Of a DNA stretch of 20,578 nucleotides, positions 1-5,708 are shown one piece after another. A program made the position numbers and the translations under genes. Position 1 is the first letter of the stretch; each line of letters opens with the position of its first letter. Source of the DNA: a virus. The stretch lies in the IMG/VR virus record IMGVR_UViG_3300025467_000091, positions 1-20,578 of that record; one strand, given 5' to 3'. The notes beneath the pieces are model-generated. The model made no database searches. It saw only the letters and a list, made by a program, of their open reading frames with translations, and was not told the origin of the DNA.

Positions 1-63
1 ACCCTCCCCCGCGCGCACATTTGAAAAAAGTTTTTTGGCGGTTCGGAACATTGGGTGGCTACG
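1..63. other. Leader region / possible genome-end sequence
   Basis: This short non-coding stretch starts with a C-run followed by alternating GCGCGC (positions 6-17). An A6-G-T6 palindromic tract follows at 24-36. With a one-base centre the tract cannot form a useful hairpin, but it could be a curved or protein-bound site. The first gene starts directly after it. A GC-rich patch beside an A/T tract at the very edge of the window would fit a phage genome terminus or a packaging/promoter region, but nothing here proves that. No clear -10/-35 promoter pair is visible. Confidence 0.3.
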
Positions 64-300
64 ATGGTGAACCCGCCGGATGATGTGTTGGATTATTTTT
101 TATATGTATGTGGTCTTCATCAGCGAGTTGTTGATGGTTTAGTTTTTGATTGCGATGATTTGATTGATGTTTTGGTTCAATCTGGTGTTGAGAGTTCGTT
201 GTTATTTAATGAATGGGCTAGACGCGAGGAGTGTCCGTATAGGATGGTTTGTTATGTTGAGTGTGGTGTTGTTCGGTTAGAATTGGGGATGGGCCATTGA
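64..300 (+). CDS. Hypothetical protein, 78 aa, acidic
   Basis: Small protein of unknown function, rich in Asp, Val, Leu and Cys. Its middle (DDLIDVLVQSGVESSLLFNE) looks helical. I do not recognise a family. The ATG at 64 is chosen because a GGGTGG stretch lies five bases upstream. An in-frame GTG at 55 would add three residues and cannot be excluded. The stop overlaps the likely TTG start of the next gene (TTGA at 297-300), so the two are probably translationally coupled. The position just ahead of other small genes might suit a small terminase subunit, which is otherwise missing from the window, but no helix-turn-helix can be argued convincingly, so I make no such call. Coding-strand cytosine is very low. 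Confidence 0.6.
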   Translation: MVNPPDDVLDYFLYVCGLHQRVVDGLVFDCDDLIDVLVQSGVESSLLFNEWARREECPYRMVCYVECGVVRLELGMGH

Positions 301-545
301 TTGCGGAAGTATTGGCGGAGCGTGGCGAGCGGTATGGTTCGTTTAGGGGTCATGCTGAGATTACGCAGGCATTGAAGGATGTGATGAGGTTGTCTCCTAA
401 GTGGGGTGATTTGGATTGTTCGCAGACTGAGGCGTTGGAGATGATAGCGCATAAGGTTGGTCGGATATTGAATGGCGACCCTAATTACGCTGACAGTTGG
501 GTAGATATTGCGGGTTATGCGACGTTGGTTGCGGAGAAGTTATGA
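297..545 (+). CDS. DUF6378-like phage protein, 82 aa
   Basis: The sequence has the hallmarks of the DUF6378 family, small phage proteins of unknown function: an ERYGSFRGHAEIT segment near the N terminus, then EALEMIAHKVGRI and PNYADSWVDIAGYATLV toward the C terminus. In this family the conserved K/R, D and GYA residues lie in helices reminiscent of all-alpha nucleotide-pyrophosphohydrolase folds, but activity is unproven. The start is inferred to be TTG at 297. It overlaps the previous stop, has a GGGGATGGG purine tract just upstream, and puts the conserved region at the usual distance from the N terminus. A GTG at 261 would add 12 unconserved residues read inside the previous gene. The stop overlaps the next ATG (ATGA). 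Confidence 0.75.
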   Translation: MIAEVLAERGERYGSFRGHAEITQALKDVMRLSPKWGDLDCSQTEALEMIAHKVGRILNGDPNYADSWVDIAGYATLVAEKL

Positions 546-706
546 CTGAGACGTATGAGATTAAGATTGAGAGGAACGACACGGAGTTTGAGGTTGTTTC
601 TTATGATTTTCCCGAGGACAGGTTTGGGAAGAAGATGTTGTCTGTATTGTTTGCACAGATAAGCCAGCATTTGCAGGATGAGGTTGAGGCGAGTGAGGGC
701 GAATGA
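542..706 (+). CDS. Hypothetical protein, 54 aa
   Basis: Short acidic protein with no recognised family. The N-terminal half alternates charged and hydrophobic residues (YEIKIERNDTEFEVVSYDF), suggesting beta strands. A short helix (MLSVLFAQISQHLQ) and an acidic tail follow. The ATG at 542 overlaps the upstream stop as ATGA and has a good ribosome site, GGAGAAG at 533-539. A longer version starting at 497 would lie mostly inside the preceding gene and is not favoured. The stop overlaps the next ATG by an ATGA arrangement, continuing the coupled string of small genes. Confidence 0.65.
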   Translation: MTETYEIKIERNDTEFEVVSYDFPEDRFGKKMLSVLFAQISQHLQDEVEASEGE

Positions 707-879
707 TTGATTGGTTATTGAATTGGTTGAAGGTGACGGTTGCTCGTTGGTTATTGGCTGATGAGTTAGAGGCTGAGCGTGTTCGTGACCGTGAGAAGTG
801 GCGACGGCGGCAGGAGATAATTGATGCTAATTATGAGACGACTGATACTGCCGATGACCTTGATAGGGGCGAGTTTTAG
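703..879 (+). CDS. Hypothetical 58-aa protein, possible inner spanin-like partner
   Basis: The protein starts with an amphipathic or weakly membrane-like helix (IDWLLNWLKVTVARWLLA), followed by a highly charged helix rich in Glu and Arg up to about residue 45, and an acidic tail. The last 56 bases are also read in another frame as the start of a signal-peptide lipoprotein. That gene arrangement is the one known for inner/outer spanin pairs (Rz/Rz1). The protein is much shorter than usual inner spanins, and its N-terminal segment contains Lys and Arg, so a spanin role is only an inference. The ATG at 703 overlaps the previous stop. A purine-rich AGTGAGGG tract upstream can serve as ribosome site. 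Confidence 0.6.
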   Translation: MIDWLLNWLKVTVARWLLADELEAERVRDREKWRRRQEIIDANYETTDTADDLDRGEF

Positions 880-1054
880 TTTTGTTGGCTGCAATAGTGT
901 GTCTGAGTATCACGGCGGTTCTTGTCCTAATGTAAGGACTTACAGTCCCGCAGAGCAGAAACGTGCTGCGCAAGAGATCAGGTCTAATCCTAATGGCGAG
1001 TTAGCGCGGATGGTTCGGGATTATGGATTGTTGAGGAAGGCGTGTCGAATTTAA
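824..1054 (+). CDS. Small signal-peptide lipoprotein, outer-spanin-like
   Basis: The N terminus is a classical lipoprotein signal: two Arg at residues 5-6, a hydrophobic core (LILPMTLIGASFSF) and a Cys at residue 23 preceded by F-V-G, a loose lipobox. The mature part has a Cys-Pro (C34) and then SPAEQKRAAQEI, LARMVRDYGLLR and ACR. That pattern resembles small lipoproteins in the lysis regions of alphaproteobacterial phages. The likely role is an outer-membrane lipoprotein acting in host lysis as an outer spanin, or a related envelope function. The ATG at 824 is chosen because AGGAG lies at 812-816, seven bases before it. The gene begins inside the preceding one in a different frame, as Rz1 genes do. 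Family assignment is from memory of similar proteins, not a search. Confidence 0.6.
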   Translation: MLIMRRLILPMTLIGASFSFVGCNSVSEYHGGSCPNVRTYSPAEQKRAAQEIRSNPNGELARMVRDYGLLRKACRI

Positions 1055-1251
1055 GTAAGGCGAGTGGTGAGCGGCGGGCGTTGTTTTCGAGTTGGCCTGC
1101 TGAATATCGCCAAGGTTATGATGACGGATTGAAGCGTCGTTTGAAATATCCGCAAGGTTTTAATGAGTGGGTTTCTAAGCGGCAAGACGCTTATTACGCT
1201 GGCTATAATCGCGGGCGGTTAGATAGGCCTGACGTTAAGGTGCGTCGATGA
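1042..1251 (+). CDS. Hypothetical basic protein with paired GYxxG motifs, 69 aa
   Basis: Arg/Lys-rich small protein. Two similar helical motifs are visible, EYRQGYDDGLKRR (residues 21-33) and AYYAGYNRGRLDR (50-62), both carrying G-Y-x-x-G. Paired GY..G motifs also occur in ribosome-modulation-factor-like small phage proteins, but the match is weak and no function is claimed. GTG at 1042 is the start, with GAGGAAGG just upstream. It overlaps the end of the lipoprotein gene by 13 bases. The stop overlaps the next ATG (ATGA at 1248-1251). Confidence 0.6.
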   Translation: MSNLSKASGERRALFSSWPAEYRQGYDDGLKRRLKYPQGFNEWVSKRQDAYYAGYNRGRLDRPDVKVRR

Positions 1252-1337
1252 AAGATTATCGTCTGTTACTCATTGGAGCGACGCTTGGCCTAATTTGGGT
1301 TGGCGGTGTTCTTCTAATGACATGGATGGTTCTATGA
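1248..1337 (+). CDS. 29-residue single-pass membrane peptide
   Basis: Tiny open frame coding for a charged start (MKDYR) followed by an almost unbroken hydrophobic stretch (LLLIGATLGLIWVGGVLL) that would span a membrane once. The frame is joined by ATGA overlaps at both ends: 1248-1251 with the upstream gene and 1334-1337 with the tail fibre. Very short random frames rarely have such perfect junctions, so a real gene is likely. A holin-like or other lysis-accessory role is possible given the nearby lipoprotein, but this is inference. It could also exist mainly to couple translation into the fibre gene, which lacks a clear ribosome site of its own. Confidence 0.5.
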   Translation: MKDYRLLLIGATLGLIWVGGVLLMTWMVL

Positions 1338-3703
1338 CCGACGATATTAAGAAGGGGCCTGTCCCCAACCCTGCGGCGATTACGACTGTAAATAACAAGA
1401 CGGGAATTACCGTTTGGGTCTTAGGCGATGACATTGGTGCGCCGGGCCGTGAATATCCAGACAACCCCGGCGTTAAGTCAACGCTTGGCGCTGTTAAAGC
1501 TGGCACAAATATTACGATTGCCGCTGACGGAACAATTTCAGCAAGTGGTGGCGGCTCAACTGATTGGTCGCAAATTACCAATAAGCCCGCAACATTTACA
1601 CCACCTATTGCAACGGCGGCTGTTGTCGGCGGCGTAAAGCAGGGAACCAACATTACGATTGGAGCTGACGGCACCATTAGCGCCGCTGGCGGGACTATTG
1701 TTCCAGCAACGCCAACTGTGCTTGGCGGCATTAAAGTCGGAACTGGCCTTAATGTTACGGGTGACGGCACGTTATCGACGCAAGACGCTGTGCCGGATTG
1801 GAATAGCATTATCAATAAGCCAGCCACGTTCCCGGTTGCTATTGCGTCAGCAAGTCAATTGGGTGGCGTTAAAGAGGGCGCTGGTATTAACATTGAACCA
1901 GACGGCACAATTAGCACTGTATCGGCTGCGCCTGAGTGGAATGAGATTTTAAACAAGCCTGTTGCGTTTCCGCCGCCTGTTGCGGCAACCAATGTTCTTG
2001 GTGGCGTAAAGCAGGGCAACGGCGTGTCGATTGGTCCTGACGGAACACTTAGCGCAAACATTCAGCAAGTGGATTGGGACATTATCGTTGATAAGCCGAC
2101 TGCATATCCGCCGACGATTGCTTCTGATACTGAGGTTGGTGGCGTTAAGGCTGGCAACAATATCAGCATTGACATTGACGGCACGATTAATGCGGCTGCG
2201 GTGGATTTGCCAATTGCTTCGACCTATTTGCTTGGCGGCGTCAAGATTGGTGCGGGCATTAGCATTGCAGAAGACGGCACGATTGGAACTGAGGCCAGCG
2301 CGCCATATTGGCTTGACATTGTTGATAAGCCAAAAGCGTTTCCTCCGACAAACGCAAGTGAAGGTGTTGTTGGCGGCATTATGCCTGACAGCAATTTCTC
2401 CATTGCGCCGGATGGTATGATTTCCGCTAAGCCATTTACGGGTGTTCCGTTTGCGGCGATTGCTTATGATGGTTACGGCAAGATTGGCGGTTCAACGACT
2501 GCGACGTTCCTTAACGGCAATCTTATTCTTGGCGGCAGCGCGCCTGTTGTTAAGGAAGACGGCACGTTAGGCGAGACTGTATCGTTTGGCGGTCAGGTTA
2601 CATTGCTTGACCAGACGGGTGCATATCGCGCTGGCATTAAAAACGATAGCTTTGACTATACGCTTCTTCTGACAAATGGCCCGAATGTTAAAGCGGGCTT
2701 TATGCCGTTTGTGACGCAGGTTGATAACGTCGATGTGTCGGTTGCTTTTGGCCCATTGTCTGACGCTATTGGTTACACGACCAAAGCAAAGCTCGGTGTT
2801 GTGCAAGTTGGCAACAATATTGACGTTGATGCGAAGGGTGTTGTCAGCGTTAAGACGACAAGCAAGTCAGACCTTGGCCTTGTTAAAATTGGCGGCGGTC
2901 TGGATGTTGACGCAAATGGTCTTGTTACGCCAAGCCTTGCGACGACTGCGTCTCCCGGCATTGTTCAAATCGGCAAGGGCTTGGAGGTTGATGCAAACGG
3001 CGTGATTAACACGACTGACGCAGTTGGCTTCTTAAACCGCAGGGTTTTTGAAAACAACACATATTACGAAAAGGATTATGATTGGACGTTGCCGGAAGGA
3101 GTTGAGTATTTCCGTGTGACGGTTGTTGGCGGCGGCGGCACTGGTGGCGGCTGGTCGAATAACGCGAATGAAGGTTCTGGCGGCGCTGGCGGCGGCGGCG
3201 GTGCTTATGCCCGTTCAATGTTCTACGGCTACAAGTTTAAGGCTGGCGATGCGTTTAAGGTTCGCGTTGGCTGTTCAAACTACAAAGGATTAGGCGACGG
3301 GACTGAAAGTTATTTCCGTCTTGCAAGTAAGGCATCATCGTATCTTTACTGCGAGGGCGGCAAAGGCGGCGAGAGTGGCTATGTGCAAGGCAGTGAGAAG
3401 AAAGGCTTCACAAAGCCGGGCGACGGCGGTGTTGTGAAAACCGATGGCTTTGACGGCGCAGTAATGTTCAATCTTGATGCAGTGTCAGGCGGCAATGGTT
3501 TGCCGGGACTAAGTGTTACGACGCCGCATGGCCCAAAAACTGTTGGCGGCGCTGGTGGCAGTTCCTTCTTGGGAACATCTGGCGGCACTTTTCCTACCTC
3601 TGGTTATGGCACTGGCGCGGGTGGTGCTGGCGAAGCAAACAACTCTGGCGGTGGCGGCGGCGGCTACGTTGGTCGTGGCGGCGTTGTGATTATCGAGTGG
3701 TGA
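1334..3703 (+). CDS. Tail fibre with shaft repeats and glycine-rich tip, 789 aa
   Basis: Probable receptor-binding fibre. Residues 1-47 form a unique head that likely attaches to the tail. Residues about 51-364 hold eight repeats of the form GGVKxGxxIxIxxDGTIS, most separated by a DWxxIxNKPxxFPP linker. Residues 365-485 are a non-repeated region. Residues 487-560 hold three diverged repeats (LGLVKIGGGLDVDANG). The C-terminal third (about 575-789) is a glycine-rich domain with GGGG runs ending in GGVVIIEW, typical of phage fibre tips that fold with many glycine strands. The shaft repeats resemble those of other trimeric phage fibres. The ATG at 1334 overlaps the upstream stop. An in-frame start at 1295 would lie inside the membrane peptide gene and add 13 unlikely residues. 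The ribosome site is weak, so translation probably depends on coupling. Confidence 0.88.
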   Translation: MTDDIKKGPVPNPAAITTVNNKTGITVWVLGDDIGAPGREYPDNPGVKSTLGAVKAGTNITIAADGTISASGGGSTDWSQITNKPATFTPPIATAAVVGGVKQGTNITIGADGTISAAGGTIVPATPTVLGGIKVGTGLNVTGDGTLSTQDAVPDWNSIINKPATFPVAIASASQLGGVKEGAGINIEPDGTISTVSAAPEWNEILNKPVAFPPPVAATNVLGGVKQGNGVSIGPDGTLSANIQQVDWDIIVDKPTAYPPTIASDTEVGGVKAGNNISIDIDGTINAAAVDLPIASTYLLGGVKIGAGISIAEDGTIGTEASAPYWLDIVDKPKAFPPTNASEGVVGGIMPDSNFSIAPDGMISAKPFTGVPFAAIAYDGYGKIGGSTTATFLNGNLILGGSAPVVKEDGTLGETVSFGGQVTLLDQTGAYRAGIKNDSFDYTLLLTNGPNVKAGFMPFVTQVDNVDVSVAFGPLSDAIGYTTKAKLGVVQVGNNIDVDAKGVVSVKTTSKSDLGLVKIGGGLDVDANGLVTPSLATTASPGIVQIGKGLEVDANGVINTTDAVGFLNRRVFENNTYYEKDYDWTLPEGVEYFRVTVVGGGGTGGGWSNNANEGSGGAGGGGGAYARSMFYGYKFKAGDAFKVRVGCSNYKGLGDGTESYFRLASKASSYLYCEGGKGGESGYVQGSEKKGFTKPGDGGVVKTDGFDGAVMFNLDAVSGGNGLPGLSVTTPHGPKTVGGAGGSSFLGTSGGTFPTSGYGTGAGGAGEANNSGGGGGGYVGRGGVVIIEW
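1484..2425 (+). repeat. Fibre shaft repeat block 1 (8 units)
   Basis: Eight coding repeats begin at 1484, 1625, 1721, 1859, 1997, 2135, 2231 and 2369, judged by the codon that begins each LGGVK/VGGVK motif. Spacings are 141, 96, 138, 138, 138, 96 and 138 bases. The long units carry an extra W-I-KP-FPP segment that the 96-base units lack. The eighth copy is degenerate (GGIMPDSNFSIAPDG). Bases differ between copies although the protein pattern is kept, so the array is old rather than freshly duplicated. Confidence 0.85.
2792..3009 (+). repeat. Fibre shaft repeat block 2 (3 units)
   Basis: Three further repeats begin at 2792, 2873 and 2954, exactly 81 bases (27 codons) apart. They keep the G-V-K/Q-x-G and DxxG-hydrophobic parts of block 1 but lack the linker, and lead directly into the tip domain. 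Confidence 0.8.
3122..3703 (+). other. Glycine-rich receptor-tip domain of the fibre
   Basis: This segment encodes fibre residues from about 597 to the end. It has repeated Gly runs (VVGGGGTGGG, GGAGGGGGAY, GGGGGGYVG) separated by aromatic and polar patches. Such glycine-rich ends occur in several phage fibres and adhesins, where variable loops between glycine strands bind the receptor. This part is therefore the best candidate for the host-range determinant. Confidence 0.7.
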
Positions 3704-3710
3704 GGTTAAA

Positions 3711-3926
3711 ATGACAAACATTCCAAACCCTAATCCTTATGGAAATATTATATCTATTAGCCAATCGGCTAATATGTCTCCTGCTTTGACTGCTTTAACA
3801 GACACGCAATACGTTCTTTGTTGGAACTATAACAAAAATTGCTGGCAAGTTTGGGCTACGCCAGATACGCCAGTAATTGTTGTTCCAAGTGAGGAATTAG
3901 AAGAAAGCTCGAAGGGCAAAAAATGA
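3711..3926 (+). CDS. Hypothetical protein, 71 aa, downstream of fibre
   Basis: Unknown small protein. It begins with an Asn/Pro-rich segment (TNIPNPNPYGN), has a middle with Cys and Trp (YVLCWNYNKNCWQVWAT), and ends with an acidic/Lys tail. No signal peptide or membrane segment is seen. The ATG at 3711 is seven bases after the fibre stop, with GAGG upstream. The position directly after a fibre gene would suit a fibre assembly or tip protein, but there is no sequence support for that. The stop codon lies in the loop of a hairpin that probably ends the transcript. Confidence 0.6.
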   Translation: MTNIPNPNPYGNIISISQSANMSPALTALTDTQYVLCWNYNKNCWQVWATPDTPVIVVPSEELEESSKGKK

Positions 3927-3940
3927 CAGGTTGCCCTTTT
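3912..3940 (+). terminator. Intrinsic terminator after the fibre unit
   Basis: A perfect 8-bp inverted repeat, AAGGGCAA (3912-3919) and TTGCCCTT (3931-3938), encloses an 11-base loop and runs into TTTT then ATA. The stop codon of the preceding gene is inside the loop. The T-run is short, so termination may be partial. Confidence 0.6.
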
Positions 3941-3969
3941 ATAGATGCTGTAATTATACAGGTCATCAA

Positions 3970-4182
3970 ATGGCTAATGTGAGTTGCAAGACTTGCGTTT
4001 ACCGAGGCGAGCAGGTGGTGGATTTAACGCCACCTGTTTGGCTTTGCATGTGCAATCCTCCCGCTCCTGGCGGATATTTAAATGAGGAACAAAGGTTAAA
4101 GAATATTGGTGTGACGCCATACCCGATTGTTGACGAGCAATGTTGGTGTGGACAACACCAAGATTTTGATAAGCGTGGCTAA
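3970..4182 (+). CDS. Small Cys-rich (zinc-ribbon-like) protein, 70 aa
   Basis: The protein carries three cysteine pairs: C6-x2-C9 right after the start, C26-x-C28, and C58-x-C60 followed by GQH. Such spacing suggests metal binding, as in the short phage proteins that begin CxxC and end in a W-C-G motif. The function of that group is unknown to me. ATG at 3970 is preferred over TTG at 3931. The TTG lies in the terminator hairpin, while ATG at 3970 places the first Cys motif at residues 6-9 and has CAGGT six bases upstream. The stop overlaps the terminase start (TAATG), implying coupled expression. Confidence 0.6.
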   Translation: MANVSCKTCVYRGEQVVDLTPPVWLCMCNPPAPGGYLNEEQRLKNIGVTPYPIVDEQCWCGQHQDFDKRG

Positions 4183-5708
4183 TGGCTCAATTAGATTTAG
4201 ACGAATTTAATCGCAAGATTTACGAGCCAGACGGCAAGGTTTTGGCTGAATATCTCACTGACCGTTCGCATGTCAGCGTGATACGAGGGCCAATTGGTTC
4301 TGGCACTTCATCTTGTTCCTGCATCAAGATAGCAATGATTGCTGCGGAGCAGGAGAAGAACCCGATAGATGGGATTAGGCGCAGTCGATGGGCTGTTATT
4401 CGTAACAGTTATCCGGCGCTGAGAAATACGACTGTAAAGACTTGGCTTGATTGGTTTGATGAGCGCCTTTACGGGCGGTTCAATTGGGGCAAGCCAATGG
4501 CCCATGTGATGAAATGGGCTGACGTTGAGTGCGAGGTTATCTTTATAGCGTTGGACGATGAGGCTGATATTTCCAAGCTTCGGTCGTTGGAGTTGACGGG
4601 CGTTTGGTTCAACGAGTTGGAGTTTATTCCGCATCAAATCTTTGACGAGGCTGAAAGTCGAACAGGTCGTTATCCTGCTTTGAAGGATGGCGGTCCAACA
4701 TGGTCAGGCGTGATAGGGGACTTGAACGCGCCTAATGAAGACCATTGGCTGATGATGATGACGCGCGAGGCTCCATATCCTGACGAGGTGCCAGAAGAGG
4801 ACCGTTCATATTGGCCTGAGACATGGAGCTATTTTGTCCAGCCTGCCGCTCTAATTGAGGTTATGGGCGCTGATGGGAAAACAGTTGTTGATTATATCGA
4901 CAACCCTGTCGCTGAGAATAGAAAGTGGCTCGTAAATAGTTTCTACTTGGAGAAACGGCGCGGCAAATCAAAGCAATGGATTGATAGCCGTTTGATGAAC
5001 AGGATTACGTTCGTTGTCGATGGCGACCCTGTATGGCCTAATTTTAGGAGGGAAGCGCATGTTTCTCCAAAGCCTCTTGCGTATAATCCTTCTTACCCTG
5101 TCGTTGTTTCTTTGGATTTTGGTCGTCGTCCATCTGCTCTCATCGGGCAGGAAATCAACAATCGACTTTATATCTTAAAAGAGTTTCGCATGTATGGCGT
5201 TGGTGCAACGACTTTTGCGCCAGCGTTGAAGAGGTTGTTAGACCAGAATTTTCCCGGCGCGCTGTATAGGTTCGTTGGCGACCCGAAGGGAAGGGACAGA
5301 GGGCAGGCAGATGAGAATACGGCTTACGATGTATTCAAAGCTCATGGGATGCTTGTGGCTCCTGCTCCTGTTAAAAATAACAATATACAAACAAGAATTA
5401 TGGCTGTGGAGCAAATCTTAAACGAGCTTTGGAACGGTGGCCCAAGGTTACAGATTGACCCGCAAGAATGTTCAACATTGGTTGCAGGCTTGTCCGGCAA
5501 ATACCGTATGCGGAAGCTGATGTTTGGCGAAGACCCAACGCCTGAGAAAGACAAATATTCCGATATAGCCGATTGCTTGCAGTATATGGTTTTGTTTCTT
5601 GGCAATGGCCGCGTCCTTAACGGTGGCTATGTGGATAGCCGTCCAAAGTTTCTTAATGTGCAGCGCAAAGAAAAGTCGTTGCGAAGGTATGGCAATGACA
5701 GAGTTTAG
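4182..5708 (+). CDS. Terminase large subunit (packaging ATPase-nuclease)
   Basis: Packages genome DNA into the prohead and cuts it. The length of 508 residues is normal. The ATPase part has a P-loop-like segment, GPIGSGTSS, at residues 36-44 and a Walker B-type strand ending F-N-E at 143-145, with further acidic residues in LEFIP. A GDLNAPNED segment around 179-187 fits the coupling region. The nuclease part has three Asp in the expected RNase-H-like places: SLDFG (D312), VGDPKG (D367) and KYSDIAD (D461/D464). The usual P-loop lysine is replaced by Thr42, which is unusual (see findings). ATG at 4182 overlaps the previous stop. No strong ribosome site is seen, so coupling is likely. The C-terminal end overlaps the next gene by 14 bases. 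No small subunit was recognised nearby. Confidence 0.92.
   Translation: MAQLDLDEFNRKIYEPDGKVLAEYLTDRSHVSVIRGPIGSGTSSCSCIKIAMIAAEQEKNPIDGIRRSRWAVIRNSYPALRNTTVKTWLDWFDERLYGRFNWGKPMAHVMKWADVECEVIFIALDDEADISKLRSLELTGVWFNELEFIPHQIFDEAESRTGRYPALKDGGPTWSGVIGDLNAPNEDHWLMMMTREAPYPDEVPEEDRSYWPETWSYFVQPAALIEVMGADGKTVVDYIDNPVAENRKWLVNSFYLEKRRGKSKQWIDSRLMNRITFVVDGDPVWPNFRREAHVSPKPLAYNPSYPVVVSLDFGRRPSALIGQEINNRLYILKEFRMYGVGATTFAPALKRLLDQNFPGALYRFVGDPKGRDRGQADENTAYDVFKAHGMLVAPAPVKNNNIQTRIMAVEQILNELWNGGPRLQIDPQECSTLVAGLSGKYRMRKLMFGEDPTPEKDKYSDIADCLQYMVLFLGNGRVLNGGYVDSRPKFLNVQRKEKSLRRYGNDRV

Noticed and set aside
1295-1333. Longer fibre start 39 bases upstream
   Set aside because: The added residues read through the 29-residue membrane gene, and the ATG at 1334 has a clean ATGA junction.
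1270-1827. 185-codon open frame on the - strand opposite the fibre
   Set aside because: It mirrors the regular third-position bias and repeats of the fibre gene, has a low-complexity Pro/Val/Ala product, and no ribosome site or neighbours on that strand.
2031-2420. 129-codon + strand frame inside the fibre
   Set aside because: It is out of frame with a clearly repetitive protein, Leu/Arg/Ala-rich in the manner of a shadow frame, and lacks a start signal.
3923-3982. 19-codon frame (MTGCPFIDAVIIQVIKWLM)
   Set aside because: Although joined by ATGA, it starts within a terminator hairpin, is very short, and overlaps the better supported Cys-rich gene.
5599-5694. Upstream extension of the permuted protease-like gene
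   Set aside because: It lies inside the terminase gene, and the ATG at 5695 has a well-spaced GAAGG.
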